Program-made: the position numbers and the translations under genes
Shown: positions 10,624 to 18,494 of the stretch, piece after piece
Layout: every line of letters begins with the position of its first letter
How positions within the stretch are numbered: the stretch's first letter is position 1
Assembly (NCBI RefSeq): GCF_003344965.1
Contig: NZ_CP031194.1
Span: 372,001 to 436,000 of the forward strand
Reading direction: 5' to 3'
DNA: 64,000 bases
Source: Streptomyces paludis
Lineage (GTDB): Bacteria > Actinomycetota > Actinomycetes > Streptomycetales > Streptomycetaceae
The notes under the pieces: generated by a model
Told to the model about the DNA's origin: nothing
Databases searched by the model: none
Seen by the model: the letters and a program-made list of their open reading frames with translations, nothing else

Positions 10624-11865
10624 CTACCAGGTGACGGGCAGGGAGCGGACGCCGTAGGTGGTGCCGCTCTCCTCGAACTCCAGCTGGTCGAACGCGGTGG
10701 CCAGGCGCAGGGTGGGAACGCGCCGGTAGAGCGTGCTGTAGACGACCTGGAGTTCCACCCGGGCGAGCGACTGGCCGAGGCACTGGTGGGGGCCGAAGCC
10801 GAAGGCGTTGTGCAGCCGGGCGTTTCGGGTGAGGTCGAGCCGGTCGGCCCCGGGGAACGCCTTCGTGTCCCAGTTGGCGGCGGAGATCTCCACCACCACG
10901 CCCTCCCCCGCGCGGATGAGCTGCCCGTCGATCTCGATGTCCTCGCGGGCGACCCGGCGCAGCCCGGAGTGGACGATCGACAGATAGCGCAGGAGTTCCT
11001 CGACCGCGCCGGCGACGAACTTCGGGTCGTCGCTGTCGCGGAGCAGCTCCAGCTGCTCCGGGTTCTGGAAGAGCGCGAGGGTGCCGAGGCTGATCATGGT
11101 CGCGGTGGTCTCGTGACCGGCGATGAGCATCGCGACGCCCATGTGGACCGCTTCGGTGTGGGTCATCTCGCCCGCGGTGACCCGGGCGGCCATCTCGGAC
11201 ATCGCGTCGTCGCCGGGAGAGGCAAGCTTCTCGGTGAGCAGCTTGTCCAGATAGCCGGACAGGGCGGCGCTCGCGGCGCGGGCCACCTCCGGTGCCACAT
11301 CACGGTCGAGGGCGGTGCTGCTGTTGTGCTGGAAGAACTCGTGGTCCTCGTAGCGCACTCCGAGCAGCTCGCTGATCACGAGGGACGGTACGGGCAGCGC
11401 CAGCGCCGTGAGGAGGTCGGCGGGCTGGGGGCCGGCCAGCATGTCGTCGATCAGATCGTCGACGATCTTCTGGATGGCGGGCCGCATCTTCTCGACGCGC
11501 TTGAGCAGCAGCGGGCCGTTGACCATACGGCGCAGCCGGGTGTGCTCGGGGGCGTCGGTGTTGGTGATCAGCTTCGGGGTGTGCGGGGCGATCTGCGCGC
11601 GGTAGGCGCTCACGTGCGGGAAGTCGCCGATGTGATCGTCGTTGCTGAGGCGGGGGTCGGTCAGGATCGCCCGCTGCTGCGCGTGTCCGGTGATGAACCA
11701 CGGTGTGCTGCCGTCCCAGATACGGACCTTCGCGACCGGACTGGCGTCGCGCAGCTCCTCCAGGGCGGGCGGCGGGGCGAACGGGCAGCCGGCCGCCCGG
11801 GGCATCGGGAATTCGGGGCCCGGCCCGCCCGCGGTGTCCGCGGTGTCTGTCTGTGTCTCGGCCAT
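10624..11865 (-). CDS. Cytochrome P450
   Basis: This 413-residue soluble bacterial P450 monooxygenase has the I-helix AGHETTA, an ExxR motif within EELLR and the heme loop FGFGPHQCLG, where Cys362 ligates iron. The N-terminal MPRAAGCPFAPPP is common in actinobacterial class I P450s. The ATG at 11865 follows GAGGAG, which decides the start. It heads a leftward operon with ferredoxin and reductase. The substrate is not evident; the SDR downstream suggests stepwise oxidation of an alcohol. Its 245-base leader has unusual direct repeats, and two regulators lie immediately upstream. Confidence 0.93.
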   Translation of the reverse strand: MAETQTDTADTAGGPGPEFPMPRAAGCPFAPPPALEELRDASPVAKVRIWDGSTPWFITGHAQQRAILTDPRLSNDDHIGDFPHVSAYRAQIAPHTPKLITNTDAPEHTRLRRMVNGPLLLKRVEKMRPAIQKIVDDLIDDMLAGPQPADLLTALALPVPSLVISELLGVRYEDHEFFQHNSSTALDRDVAPEVARAASAALSGYLDKLLTEKLASPGDDAMSEMAARVTAGEMTHTEAVHMGVAMLIAGHETTATMISLGTLALFQNPEQLELLRDSDDPKFVAGAVEELLRYLSIVHSGLRRVAREDIEIDGQLIRAGEGVVVEISAANWDTKAFPGADRLDLTRNARLHNAFGFGPHQCLGQSLARVELQVVYSTLYRRVPTLRLATAFDQLEFEESGTTYGVRSLPVTW

Positions 11866-11938
11866 GTTCACTCCTCGGTGGGGGGTCTCCGCCGGAGCGG
11901 AGAGGGAGATGGGGGGTCCGATGTTCTGTTGTCGCTGT

Positions 11939-12009
11939 GCTGTTCCGCTGTGTCCCGCTGAGCTGTTCCGCTGTGCTGTTCCGCTGTTTCCGCGACGCTG
12001 TTCCGCTGT
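11939..12009. repeat. Four copies of a 13-base direct repeat upstream of the P450 gene
   Basis: GCTGTTCCGCTGT occurs perfectly at 11939, 11962, 11975 and 11997, with degenerate copies at about 11926 and 11950. Spacings of 23, 13 and 22 bases approximate multiples of 11. The array lies between an OmpR-type regulator gene and the P450 start. OmpR/SARP-type winged-helix proteins bind direct repeats of this periodicity, so it may be the operator. That role is inferred. Confidence 0.75.
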
Positions 12010-12111
12010 GCGCCGTCTCTGTGCGAGATACAACCGGAGCGGGCTGACACCTTCCGGCCGGTTACCTGACGGCAAGCTGACGTGACGACGATCACAGACC
12101 GTCGGGGCAGG

Positions 12112-12891
12112 TCAGCGGCCGAGCCGGTAGCCGAAACCTCTGCGGGTGTGGATCAGTGGGGCTCCCTCCTGGTCGACTTTGTGGCGGAGCCGGGAGACGA
12201 GTTTCTCGATGGCGTTGCCGGCGCGGTCCTCGCCCCAGACATGCCGGCAGATCTGCTCCTTGGACAGCACGTGGTCCGCGTTGACCAGCAGATGACGCAG
12301 CAGCCGGTACTCGGCGGGCGTGAGGTCGAGGGCGCGCTGGCCGCGCCACGCCTGGCAGGTGGCGTCGTCGAGGGCGAGGTCGTCGTAGCAGGGGCCGCGG
12401 CGCACCGGGCCCCGGTCACGGCCGCGCAGCAGCACCCTCGCCCGGGCCAGCACCTCGGCGATCCGGAACGGCATCGTCACGTAGTCCTCGTGACCGGGGC
12501 CCAGTTCGGGTACGAGGCTGTCCAGGTACTCGCACACGGTCAGAAAGAGCACCGGCGGGCGCTCGACGGCGGGGCGCAGCCCCCGGGTGAGCCCGATCAG
12601 GTCGGGCAGTGTCGCGTCCAGGACCACCAGATCGAACCGGTCCGCGACGATCCGGGCCATTCCCTCGGCGCCGGTGCGCGCCGTACCGACCCGGTAGCCG
12701 GCCAACTCCAGCGTGGTGGAGAGGAGTTCGGAGACTCCCTGGTCCCCGACGACGACCAGCACCCGCTGGCCGTCGCCCCGGACCGCCGACGGTCGCTCGT
12801 CGGTCCCGCTCCGCGTTCCGTACACCCCGTACTCCCCGTACCTGGAAGACTCGGAAGGGCCACTTCGGGCAGTGCCTCGCAGCAGGCTCAC
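12112..12891 (-). CDS. Atypical OmpR/PhoB-type transcriptional regulator
   Basis: This 259-residue protein has a degenerate receiver domain (about residues 42-155) and a C-terminal winged-helix DNA-binding domain (about 165-259). The latter includes LTPAEYRLLRHLL and the recognition-helix region AIEKLVSRLRHKVD. The phospho-acceptor Asp92 is kept, but only one residue of the acidic pair is present (Asp50 after Gly49), and the conserved Lys is replaced by Met140 in TMPF. No histidine kinase is adjacent. It is probably phosphorylation-independent or ligand-tuned. The GTG start follows GGAGGTGA. It lies just upstream of the P450 operon on the same strand and is the best candidate to bind the repeats there. 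Confidence 0.85.
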   Translation of the reverse strand: MSLLRGTARSGPSESSRYGEYGVYGTRSGTDERPSAVRGDGQRVLVVVGDQGVSELLSTTLELAGYRVGTARTGAEGMARIVADRFDLVVLDATLPDLIGLTRGLRPAVERPPVLFLTVCEYLDSLVPELGPGHEDYVTMPFRIAEVLARARVLLRGRDRGPVRRGPCYDDLALDDATCQAWRGQRALDLTPAEYRLLRHLLVNADHVLSKEQICRHVWGEDRAGNAIEKLVSRLRHKVDQEGAPLIHTRRGFGYRLGR

Positions 12892-12946
12892 GCCTCACCT
12901 CCGGCCGGCGGAGCGCCCGCGGTGCCCGGGGCCCGGGGCGGGGCCG

Positions 12947-13516
12947 TCAGGCGGGACGGAGCGGCCCGGCATCCCGGTCCCCGGCGGTCGTGGTGCCGGT
13001 CCCCGTACCCGTACCCGTACCGGCCACGAGTTCCGGGTCGGGGCCCGGGTAACCGAGGAAGTCGTCGACCATCCGGTGGAAGAGGGTGGCCAGCTGCCGC
13101 AGCTCCTCCGGCGACCAGTTGGCCAGGGCCGCCTCCATCCCCCGGTAGCTGACCTGCCGGATGCGGTCGGTGGTCTCGCGGCCCAGTTCGGTGAGCTGGA
13201 TACGCTGCGCGCGGCGGTCGTCCGGGTCCGGGACCCGGGTGACATAGCCCGCCTTCTGCAACTGCTGCACCTGCCGGGTGATGTGGGACGCCTCCACGGC
13301 CAGCCGGTTCGCCAGCTCGCTGGGGCGCAGCGGCTCGGAGTCGGCGATCTGCCGCAGCAGTGTGACGGCGGCGCGGTCCAGCGAGACTCCCACCAGGGCC
13401 ATCAGGCGGTCGTGCTGCCGGACGCGGCTGGAGAGATAGGCGATGCGGCTGAGCGCCCGCTCGATCTCGATCACATCGGTCGAGAGGGGGGCGGTGGCTG
13501 GCGGTGGTGTGGACAT
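12947..13516 (-). CDS. MarR family transcriptional regulator
   Basis: This 189-residue dimeric winged-helix regulator has the family core SELANRLAVEASHITRQVQQ (recognition helix) and DPDDRRAQRIQLTELG (wing). The C-terminus ends in a low-complexity Gly-Thr run, encoded by hexamer repeats at about 12990-13020, that is unlikely to be structured. The ATG at 13516 was chosen; no strong ribosome site precedes it. Upstream are three copies of a near-perfect palindrome, the likely autoregulatory operator. Its target genes are probably itself and possibly the divergent hydrolase or the leftward regulator/P450 genes. Confidence 0.9.
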   Translation of the reverse strand: MSTPPPATAPLSTDVIEIERALSRIAYLSSRVRQHDRLMALVGVSLDRAAVTLLRQIADSEPLRPSELANRLAVEASHITRQVQQLQKAGYVTRVPDPDDRRAQRIQLTELGRETTDRIRQVSYRGMEAALANWSPEELRQLATLFHRMVDDFLGYPGPDPELVAGTGTGTGTGTTTAGDRDAGPLRPA

Positions 13517-13536
13517 GCATACACTTTACCATCTAC

Positions 13537-13610
13537 TTGCCTAACTCAAGCAAATTCGAATGAGTTTGCTTGACTCAAGTAACTCACACATGTTTGCCTG
13601 ACTCAAGCAA
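13537..13610. promoter_or_regulatory. Three tandem palindromic operators upstream of the MarR gene
   Basis: TTGCCTAACTCAAGCAA (13537-13553), TTGCTTGACTCAAGTAA (13566-13582) and TTGCCTGACTCAAGCAA (13594-13610) share the dyad TTGCTTGA-C-TCAAGCAA. They are spaced 28-29 bases apart. The sites lie directly before the MarR start in an AT-richer stretch and overlap its likely promoter. MarR proteins bind palindromes of this size, so autoregulation is the simplest reading. The remaining spacer to 13855 shows no other gene. Confidence 0.88.
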
Positions 13611-13855
13611 GTCGCTGTCGGCCACACTCGGCACCGGCCGGATCTCATCCCCGGCAGGCACCGTGGCCGCACGGACCGGGGCCGTCCCGAGCGGAGGCGG
13701 CCCCGCCGCGCCCGCCCGTGGGGACGGGGAACGGCGCGGTCCCGGGCCCGGCGGCGCGAGCCCACGGGCTCCGCCACCGGGCCGCGGGGACATTGACCGG
13801 AAGACACACTGACCGCCGCCCGGCGGCCGACCGAAGGACCGGAGACCGGAGACCG

Positions 13856-14794
13856 ATGAGAATCTGTGGACAGGCATCGCTCGCCGGAGGGCTCGCGTGC
13901 GGTGTCTTCCTCACCGCGGTCTTCGTCGGCCGGCCCGGCGACGACGGTACGGCCGCCCCGGCGCCGCCCAGGGGTCCGTACGTCGCGATGGGCGACTCGT
14001 ACACCTCCGGGCCCCGGATCCCCGACCGGACGGGGCTGCCCGCCGGGTGCGACCGCTCCGACCGCAACTATCCGGCGCTGGTCGCCGAGCGGCTGGGCAT
14101 CGGCCCGGCCGACTTCCGTGACATGAGCTGCGGCGGCGCGACCGTCGCCGACCTCTCCGGCCCGCAGAGCACCGACGAGGGCACCAATCCCGCGCAGCTC
14201 TCGGCGCTGTCCGCCACCACCCGGCTGGTCACGGTCGGTATCGGCGGGAACGACCTGGGCTTCGCCGACCTGGTCACCCGGTGCGTCGAGGCGGGCGTCC
14301 TGCACAGCCTGCTCGGCGGCGCGGCGGGCGGCTCGGCGGACGACGCGCCCTGCCGCGACACGTACGGCGCCACCGGCGCGGACGGGATACGCCGGCGCGT
14401 CGACGCCGCGGGCGAGCGGCTGTCCAGCGCCCTCGACGAGATGCGACGCCGGGCCCCGCACGCCCGGATGTACGTCGTGGGCTACCCGGCGGTCCTGCCG
14501 CCCGGCGGATCCGGCTGCGACGGCGAAATGGGCCTCGCCGAGGGCGATGCCGCCTTCCTGCACGGCGAGGAGCAGCACCTCAACGCCGTGCTGCGGCAGC
14601 GGGCGGAAGCCGCCGGCGCCGGCTATGTCGACACGTACACGCCCTCCGTCGGCCACGACGCCTGCTCGGCGCGGGAGACCCGCTGGATCGAGCCGCTCGT
14701 CCCGCGCTCCCCCGCCGCCCCCGTGCACCCCAACGAGCGCGGCGAGAGCGGCATGGCCGACGCGGTCCTGCGCACGATCGGCGCCGCGGCGTGA
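13856..14794 (+). CDS. Secreted SGNH/GDSL-family hydrolase
   Basis: This 312-residue esterase/lipase-type enzyme has a hydrophobic N-terminal signal segment (residues about 7-25). It has the SGNH blocks: GDSYTSG with nucleophile Ser48, a block II Gly in SCGGA, GGND in GIGGNDLGF, and the catalytic His in HPNERGESGMAD near the end. Several Cys residues suggest disulfides, as in Streptomyces secreted lipases. The ATG at 13856 follows repeated GGAGACCG. It is divergent from the MarR gene and may share its control region. Confidence 0.85.
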   Translation: MRICGQASLAGGLACGVFLTAVFVGRPGDDGTAAPAPPRGPYVAMGDSYTSGPRIPDRTGLPAGCDRSDRNYPALVAERLGIGPADFRDMSCGGATVADLSGPQSTDEGTNPAQLSALSATTRLVTVGIGGNDLGFADLVTRCVEAGVLHSLLGGAAGGSADDAPCRDTYGATGADGIRRRVDAAGERLSSALDEMRRRAPHARMYVVGYPAVLPPGGSGCDGEMGLAEGDAAFLHGEEQHLNAVLRQRAEAAGAGYVDTYTPSVGHDACSARETRWIEPLVPRSPAAPVHPNERGESGMADAVLRTIGAAA

Positions 14795-14905
14795 GCGCCG
14801 CGTGAGGCGCGTGCGCGCGCGAGCCACTGAGACCACGGCCCGGGGCACCCGTCCCGGGCCCGACCCATCGATCGATCCGCGTACGGCGGAGAGAAGGAGT
14901 GCCCC

Positions 14906-15670
14906 ATGAGCAGCACCGGTTTTGCGGGACGCAGCGTCGTCGTCACCGGAGCGGGATCGGGTATCGGCAGGGCCGCCGCCCTGCGCTTCGCCCAGGAGGG
15001 CGCGAAGGTACTGGTCGCGGATCTCAACAAGGAGACCGCCGAGCAGACCGTGGAGGAGGTACGGGCCGCCGGCGGCACCGCGCTCGCGGTGATCGGTGAC
15101 CTCAGCGAGCAGGCGGTGGTGGACGAGATCGTCGCCACGGCCGTCGCCACACACGGCGGTCTGGACGTGCTGGTGAACAACGCGGGCATCATGGACCGCA
15201 TGTCGGCGGCGGGCGAGACCGACGACGCGGAGTGGGAGCGTGTCATACGGGTCAACCTGACGGCGCCGTTCCTGCTGACGCGGGCCGCGCTGCCGCACAT
15301 GCTGGCCAAGGGCGGCGGCGCGATCGTCTTCACGGCCTCGGAGGCGAGCCTGCGCGGCAGCGCGGCCGGCGCGGCGTACACCGCGTCCAAGCACGGGATC
15401 GCGGGGCTGACGAAGTCCCTCGCCGTGATGTACCGGAACGAGGGCATCCGTACCAACGCCATCGCTCCCGGCGCGACCGTGACCAATATCCAGCTGGATG
15501 TCCAGCCGGACGCTCACGGCCCGGCCGCCCTCCGGCCGTACTTCGTGGGGGCCGGCAAGCCGGCGGACGCCGCCGAACAGGCCGCCGCCATCGTCTTCCT
15601 GGCCTCCGACGCCGCCGCCAACATCAACGGCGCCATCCTGCCCGTCGACAACGGCTGGTCGGCGGTCTGA
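14906..15670 (+). CDS. SDR family oxidoreductase
   Basis: This 254-residue classical NAD(P)-dependent short-chain dehydrogenase has TGAGSGIG near residue 13, NNAG at about 89, catalytic Tyr and Lys in YTASK at about 155, and a C-terminus INGAILPVDNGWSAV. The ribosome site GGAGAGAAGGAG precedes the ATG closely. It follows the hydrolase gene by about 110 bases on the same strand. The substrate is not known, and the fold resembles 3-oxoacyl-ACP reductase-like and general alcohol dehydrogenase members. Confidence 0.88.
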   Translation: MSSTGFAGRSVVVTGAGSGIGRAAALRFAQEGAKVLVADLNKETAEQTVEEVRAAGGTALAVIGDLSEQAVVDEIVATAVATHGGLDVLVNNAGIMDRMSAAGETDDAEWERVIRVNLTAPFLLTRAALPHMLAKGGGAIVFTASEASLRGSAAGAAYTASKHGIAGLTKSLAVMYRNEGIRTNAIAPGATVTNIQLDVQPDAHGPAALRPYFVGAGKPADAAEQAAAIVFLASDAAANINGAILPVDNGWSAV

Positions 15671-15718
15671 CCGACCGGCACACCGCCGGCACACCGCGGC
15701 CGGCCGCGCCGGGGCGGC

Positions 15719-15907
15719 TCAGCCCTTCCCCGGCCGGCCGCGGTCCCGGACCAGCGAGGTGCCCGCACCGAGGGAGACCACGCCCATGCCGACGCTGGTC
15801 ATGATCCCCTGCGTGCCGTCCACGACAAAGGGAGCGACGGCGGCGACCGCGAGGTTGAACAGGAACAGGAACCAGAGGACCGGCCTCGACGAAAGCAGCG
15901 TTTTCAT
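15719..15907 (-). CDS. Small membrane protein, two predicted membrane segments
   Basis: This 62-residue protein starts MKTLLSSRPVLWFLFLFNLA and has a hydrophobic segment at about residues 9-26 and a second weaker one at about 34-52, ending in a charged tail (RDRGRPGKG). The ATG at 15907 follows GGAGAGGG. It is convergent with the SDR and divergent from the response regulator. Function is unknown; short proteins of this form occur in Streptomyces near orphan regulators. Confidence 0.6.
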   Translation of the reverse strand: MKTLLSSRPVLWFLFLFNLAVAAVAPFVVDGTQGIMTSVGMGVVSLGAGTSLVRDRGRPGKG

Positions 15908-16110
15908 GGGTGTTTCCCTCTCCGTGGGCGTGTTGTGGCCTTTCGGGAGCAACGATGCCGCCGCCGGAGCGCCGCCACGAGGGAGCGTTCTCCCGGATCG
16001 GTGGTGGAGCGGGCTCCACCATCCGCGGGCCCGCTGAACGCCCCGCTCCACACCGCCGTATCCGACACCGACCGCCCAAAACGACCGACCGTGACCGAAG
16101 GAGAGCCACC

Positions 16111-16803
16111 GTGCGTGTGGTGATGGCCGAGGACAACGCCCTGCTGCGGGAGGGGATCGTCATGCTGCTGACCTCCGCGGGGCACGACGTGGTGGCGGTC
16201 GCGTCCAGCGGCCCCGAGGTGCTGCCCGCGCTGCTGACACACCGTCCGGACATCGCCGTGCTCGACGTCCGGATGCCGCCCGGCTTCCGCGACGAGGGCC
16301 TGCGCGCGGCGGTCGCCGCGCGCGAGCGGATCCCCGGGCTGCCGGTGCTCGTACTGTCGCAGTACGTCGAGGAGTCCTACGCGGCCGAGCTGCTGGCCGG
16401 GGGCGCGAGCGGGATCGGCTATCTGCTCAAGGACCGGGTCGGCCGCGTCGACGAGTTCCTCGACGCGCTGGAGCGCGTCGCCGCCGGCGGCACGGCGCTC
16501 GACCCCGAGGTCGTGACGGAACTCCTCACCCGCCGCAAGGACTCCCCCGTCGACTCGCTGACCCCGCGCGAGCGCGAGGTCCTCGAACTCATGGCGGCCG
16601 GGCTCGACAACACCGCGATCGCCAAGTCCCTGACCGTCACGGAGCGTTCGGTCAGCAAGCACATCGGCAATGTGTTCCTCAAGCTGGGGCTGCCACCGAG
16701 CGACAGCGGCCACCGCCGGGTCCTGGCGGTCCTGGCCTATCTCAACGACCGGCGCGACCCGGCTCCCGTCGCCCCGCGGCCGACGAGGCAGCGCCGCGGC
16801 TGA
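16111..16803 (+). CDS. NarL/LuxR-type response regulator (orphan)
   Basis: This 230-residue two-component response regulator has a complete receiver domain (acidic pair Glu7/Asp8, phospho-acceptor Asp52, Lys107 in LLKDRV). Its C-terminal LuxR helix-turn-helix begins LTPREREVLELMAAGLDN. The GTG at 16111 follows AAGGAGAG and decides the start. No histidine kinase is adjacent, so the partner must lie elsewhere. The small membrane protein gene is divergent and shares the intergenic promoter region. Confidence 0.9.
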   Translation: MRVVMAEDNALLREGIVMLLTSAGHDVVAVASSGPEVLPALLTHRPDIAVLDVRMPPGFRDEGLRAAVAARERIPGLPVLVLSQYVEESYAAELLAGGASGIGYLLKDRVGRVDEFLDALERVAAGGTALDPEVVTELLTRRKDSPVDSLTPREREVLELMAAGLDNTAIAKSLTVTERSVSKHIGNVFLKLGLPPSDSGHRRVLAVLAYLNDRRDPAPVAPRPTRQRRG

Positions 16804-16831
16804 CGCCAGACGATGGAAGGCCCGGCGAGGC

Positions 16832-16853
16832 TTGGTGATTGAAGCTTCACCAA
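16832..16853. promoter_or_regulatory. Inverted repeat after the response regulator
   Basis: TTGGTGA and TCACCAA form seven-base arms around an eight-base spacer, and the core also contains the palindrome TGAAGCTTCA. It lies 30 bases after the regulator stop and 13 bases before the iron-box-like site, so it could be a terminator or a second operator for the transporter genes. Confidence 0.45.
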
Positions 16854-16865
16854 CCCGGTGGGACA

Positions 16866-16884
16866 TTCGGTAAGGCTTGCCTTA
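16866..16884 (+). promoter_or_regulatory. Probable iron box (DmdR/IdeR-type site)
   Basis: TTCGGTAAGGCTTGCCTTA matches the 19-base consensus TTAGGTTAGGCTAACCTAA at 14 positions by eye, including the GG..AGGCT..CCT core. It lies 78 bases before the start of the binding-protein gene, in a promoter-like AT-richer stretch. In Streptomyces such boxes mark genes repressed by DmdR1 with iron. The match is seen directly; regulation is inferred. Confidence 0.65.
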
Positions 16885-16961
16885 TATGCTGACTCGGCCC
16901 GCGCCGCCGCATCCGCTGTGCCGGGGGCACCGACCATCCCTCCCGCACGACAGGACCCTTC

Positions 16962-18488
16962 ATGCGCACCCCCACCCGCGGCCTCTTCGTGGTGCTCGCT
17001 CTCGCCCCGCTGCTGACCGGATGTTTCGTGTCGGGCGAGGACGGCAAGGACACCGCCGCGACGGGAGGAGGCGCGGCGGGCCGGCTGAAGGTCGCCCTCG
17101 CGATTCCGCCGGTGCAGGCGCTGTCCCCGTACAGCAATGACGCCACCGTCCTGAGCAAGCTCTCCGTGGCCGAGGGCCTCACGGCGCTCGACGAGGAGGG
17201 CGCCGCCGCCCCGGCGCTCGCGAGGTCCTGGACCCGGAAGTCCGCCACCACCTGGTCCTTCGAGCTGCGCGAGGCCACGTTCCAGGACGGCACCGAGGTC
17301 ACCGCCGAGTCGGTCGTGAACGCGCTCGACCACGCGGGCGCCGCCGAGGTCAAGCCCCGCGTCCTCAGCGACGTGTCCCTGACCGTCAAGGCGCAGGGCG
17401 CCCGCACGGTCGTGATCAGCACGAAGACCGCCGACCCGGTGCTCCCGATGAGGCTCGCCAGCCCCGCGCTCGGCATCCTCGCCCCGAAGGCGTACGCGAA
17501 GGACGGGACCGTCAGCCCGATCGGCGCCGGCACCGGCCCCTTCGAGATCACCAAGCTCACCGGGAAGACCAAGGCCGCCCTCGGCCGCTACGACAAGTAC
17601 TGGGGCGGCCGGGCCAAGGCGTCCGGCATCGATGTGACCTGGATAGCCGACGGCACCGCCCGCGCCAACGCCCTGCGCGGCGGCGACGTCGACATCGCCG
17701 AGTGGATCCCCACCGCGCAGGCGAAGCTGCTGGCCAAGGACACCCGTCACGAAGTGCCCTCCGTACGCACCGACAGCCTGGTCCTCAACACCGCGAGCGG
17801 TGTCTTCACCGACCCGGCGCTCCGTGCGGCGGCCCGCGAGGCCGTGGACAGTTCCGCCCTCGTCGGCTCGGTCTTCGGCGGTTACGCCGACCCCGCGCAG
17901 GGCCTGTTCGGCCCCGCCGTCCCCTGGGCCGCCGGCCGGCGCGCCGAGGTGACCGGCCGGACGAAGGCCGCGACCCGTGAGCAGGTCACGAAGGAGACCA
18001 AGGGCCGGACGCTGCGCCTGGCCACGTACACCAACCGCGCGGAGCTGCCCGAGGCCGCGACCGTCCTCCAGCAGCAGTTGGAGAAGGCCGGCTTCACCGT
18101 GAAGCAGGACGTGCGCGAGTACACGCAGATGGAGGCCGACCTCCTCGCGGGCAAGTACGACGCGCTCGTGCTCTCCCGGGTGACCCTCCTCGACACCGGC
18201 GACGCGGTCTCCTACCTCGCCAGCGACTACACGAGCGACGGCGTCTACAACATCGCCGGGCTGAAGGACGCCAAGGTCGACAGCGCCATCAAGTCCGCGG
18301 CGGCGGAAGGCGGCACGGCCGAACGGCAGACGAAGATCCTGCGGGCCGAGGCCGGGATCCTGCGTACCGACGCCGTGGTGCCGCTGGTCCACGAGAAGGT
18401 GGTCCAGGGCGTCGGCGCCAACGTCGAGGGTGTGATCCTCGACCCCCGCGAGCGCTCCCTGGTCAACGTCGACACCCACCTCAAGTAG
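16962..18488 (+). CDS. ABC transporter substrate-binding lipoprotein, peptide/nickel family (SBP_bac_5)
   Basis: This 508-residue extracellular binding lipoprotein has a signal peptide that ends in the lipobox LTGC at about residues 18-21. The mature part has the family-5 organisation: an early VAEGLTALDEEGAAAPALARSW-like region (split across residues 70-90) and the FQDGTEVTAESV segment used by DppA/OppA/NikA proteins. Ligands in this family include peptides, nickel chelates, heme and metallophores. An iron-box-like site upstream suggests a metal or siderophore-type ligand. The double permease gene follows at seven bases. Confidence 0.85.
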   Translation: MRTPTRGLFVVLALAPLLTGCFVSGEDGKDTAATGGGAAGRLKVALAIPPVQALSPYSNDATVLSKLSVAEGLTALDEEGAAAPALARSWTRKSATTWSFELREATFQDGTEVTAESVVNALDHAGAAEVKPRVLSDVSLTVKAQGARTVVISTKTADPVLPMRLASPALGILAPKAYAKDGTVSPIGAGTGPFEITKLTGKTKAALGRYDKYWGGRAKASGIDVTWIADGTARANALRGGDVDIAEWIPTAQAKLLAKDTRHEVPSVRTDSLVLNTASGVFTDPALRAAAREAVDSSALVGSVFGGYADPAQGLFGPAVPWAAGRRAEVTGRTKAATREQVTKETKGRTLRLATYTNRAELPEAATVLQQQLEKAGFTVKQDVREYTQMEADLLAGKYDALVLSRVTLLDTGDAVSYLASDYTSDGVYNIAGLKDAKVDSAIKSAAAEGGTAERQTKILRAEAGILRTDAVVPLVHEKVVQGVGANVEGVILDPRERSLVNVDTHLK

Positions 18489-18494
18489 CGGCGG

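Noticed and set aside
12976..13025. GTACCC hexamer run as a regulatory repeat
   Set aside because: It lies inside the MarR gene and encodes the Gly-Thr tail; it looks like simple coding-sequence repeat drift.
8189..15670. The several SDR genes as one biosynthetic cluster with the P450
   Set aside because: They are on different strands, separated by regulators and terminators, and share no core biosynthetic enzyme; only the 8189-9031 SDR is plausibly linked.
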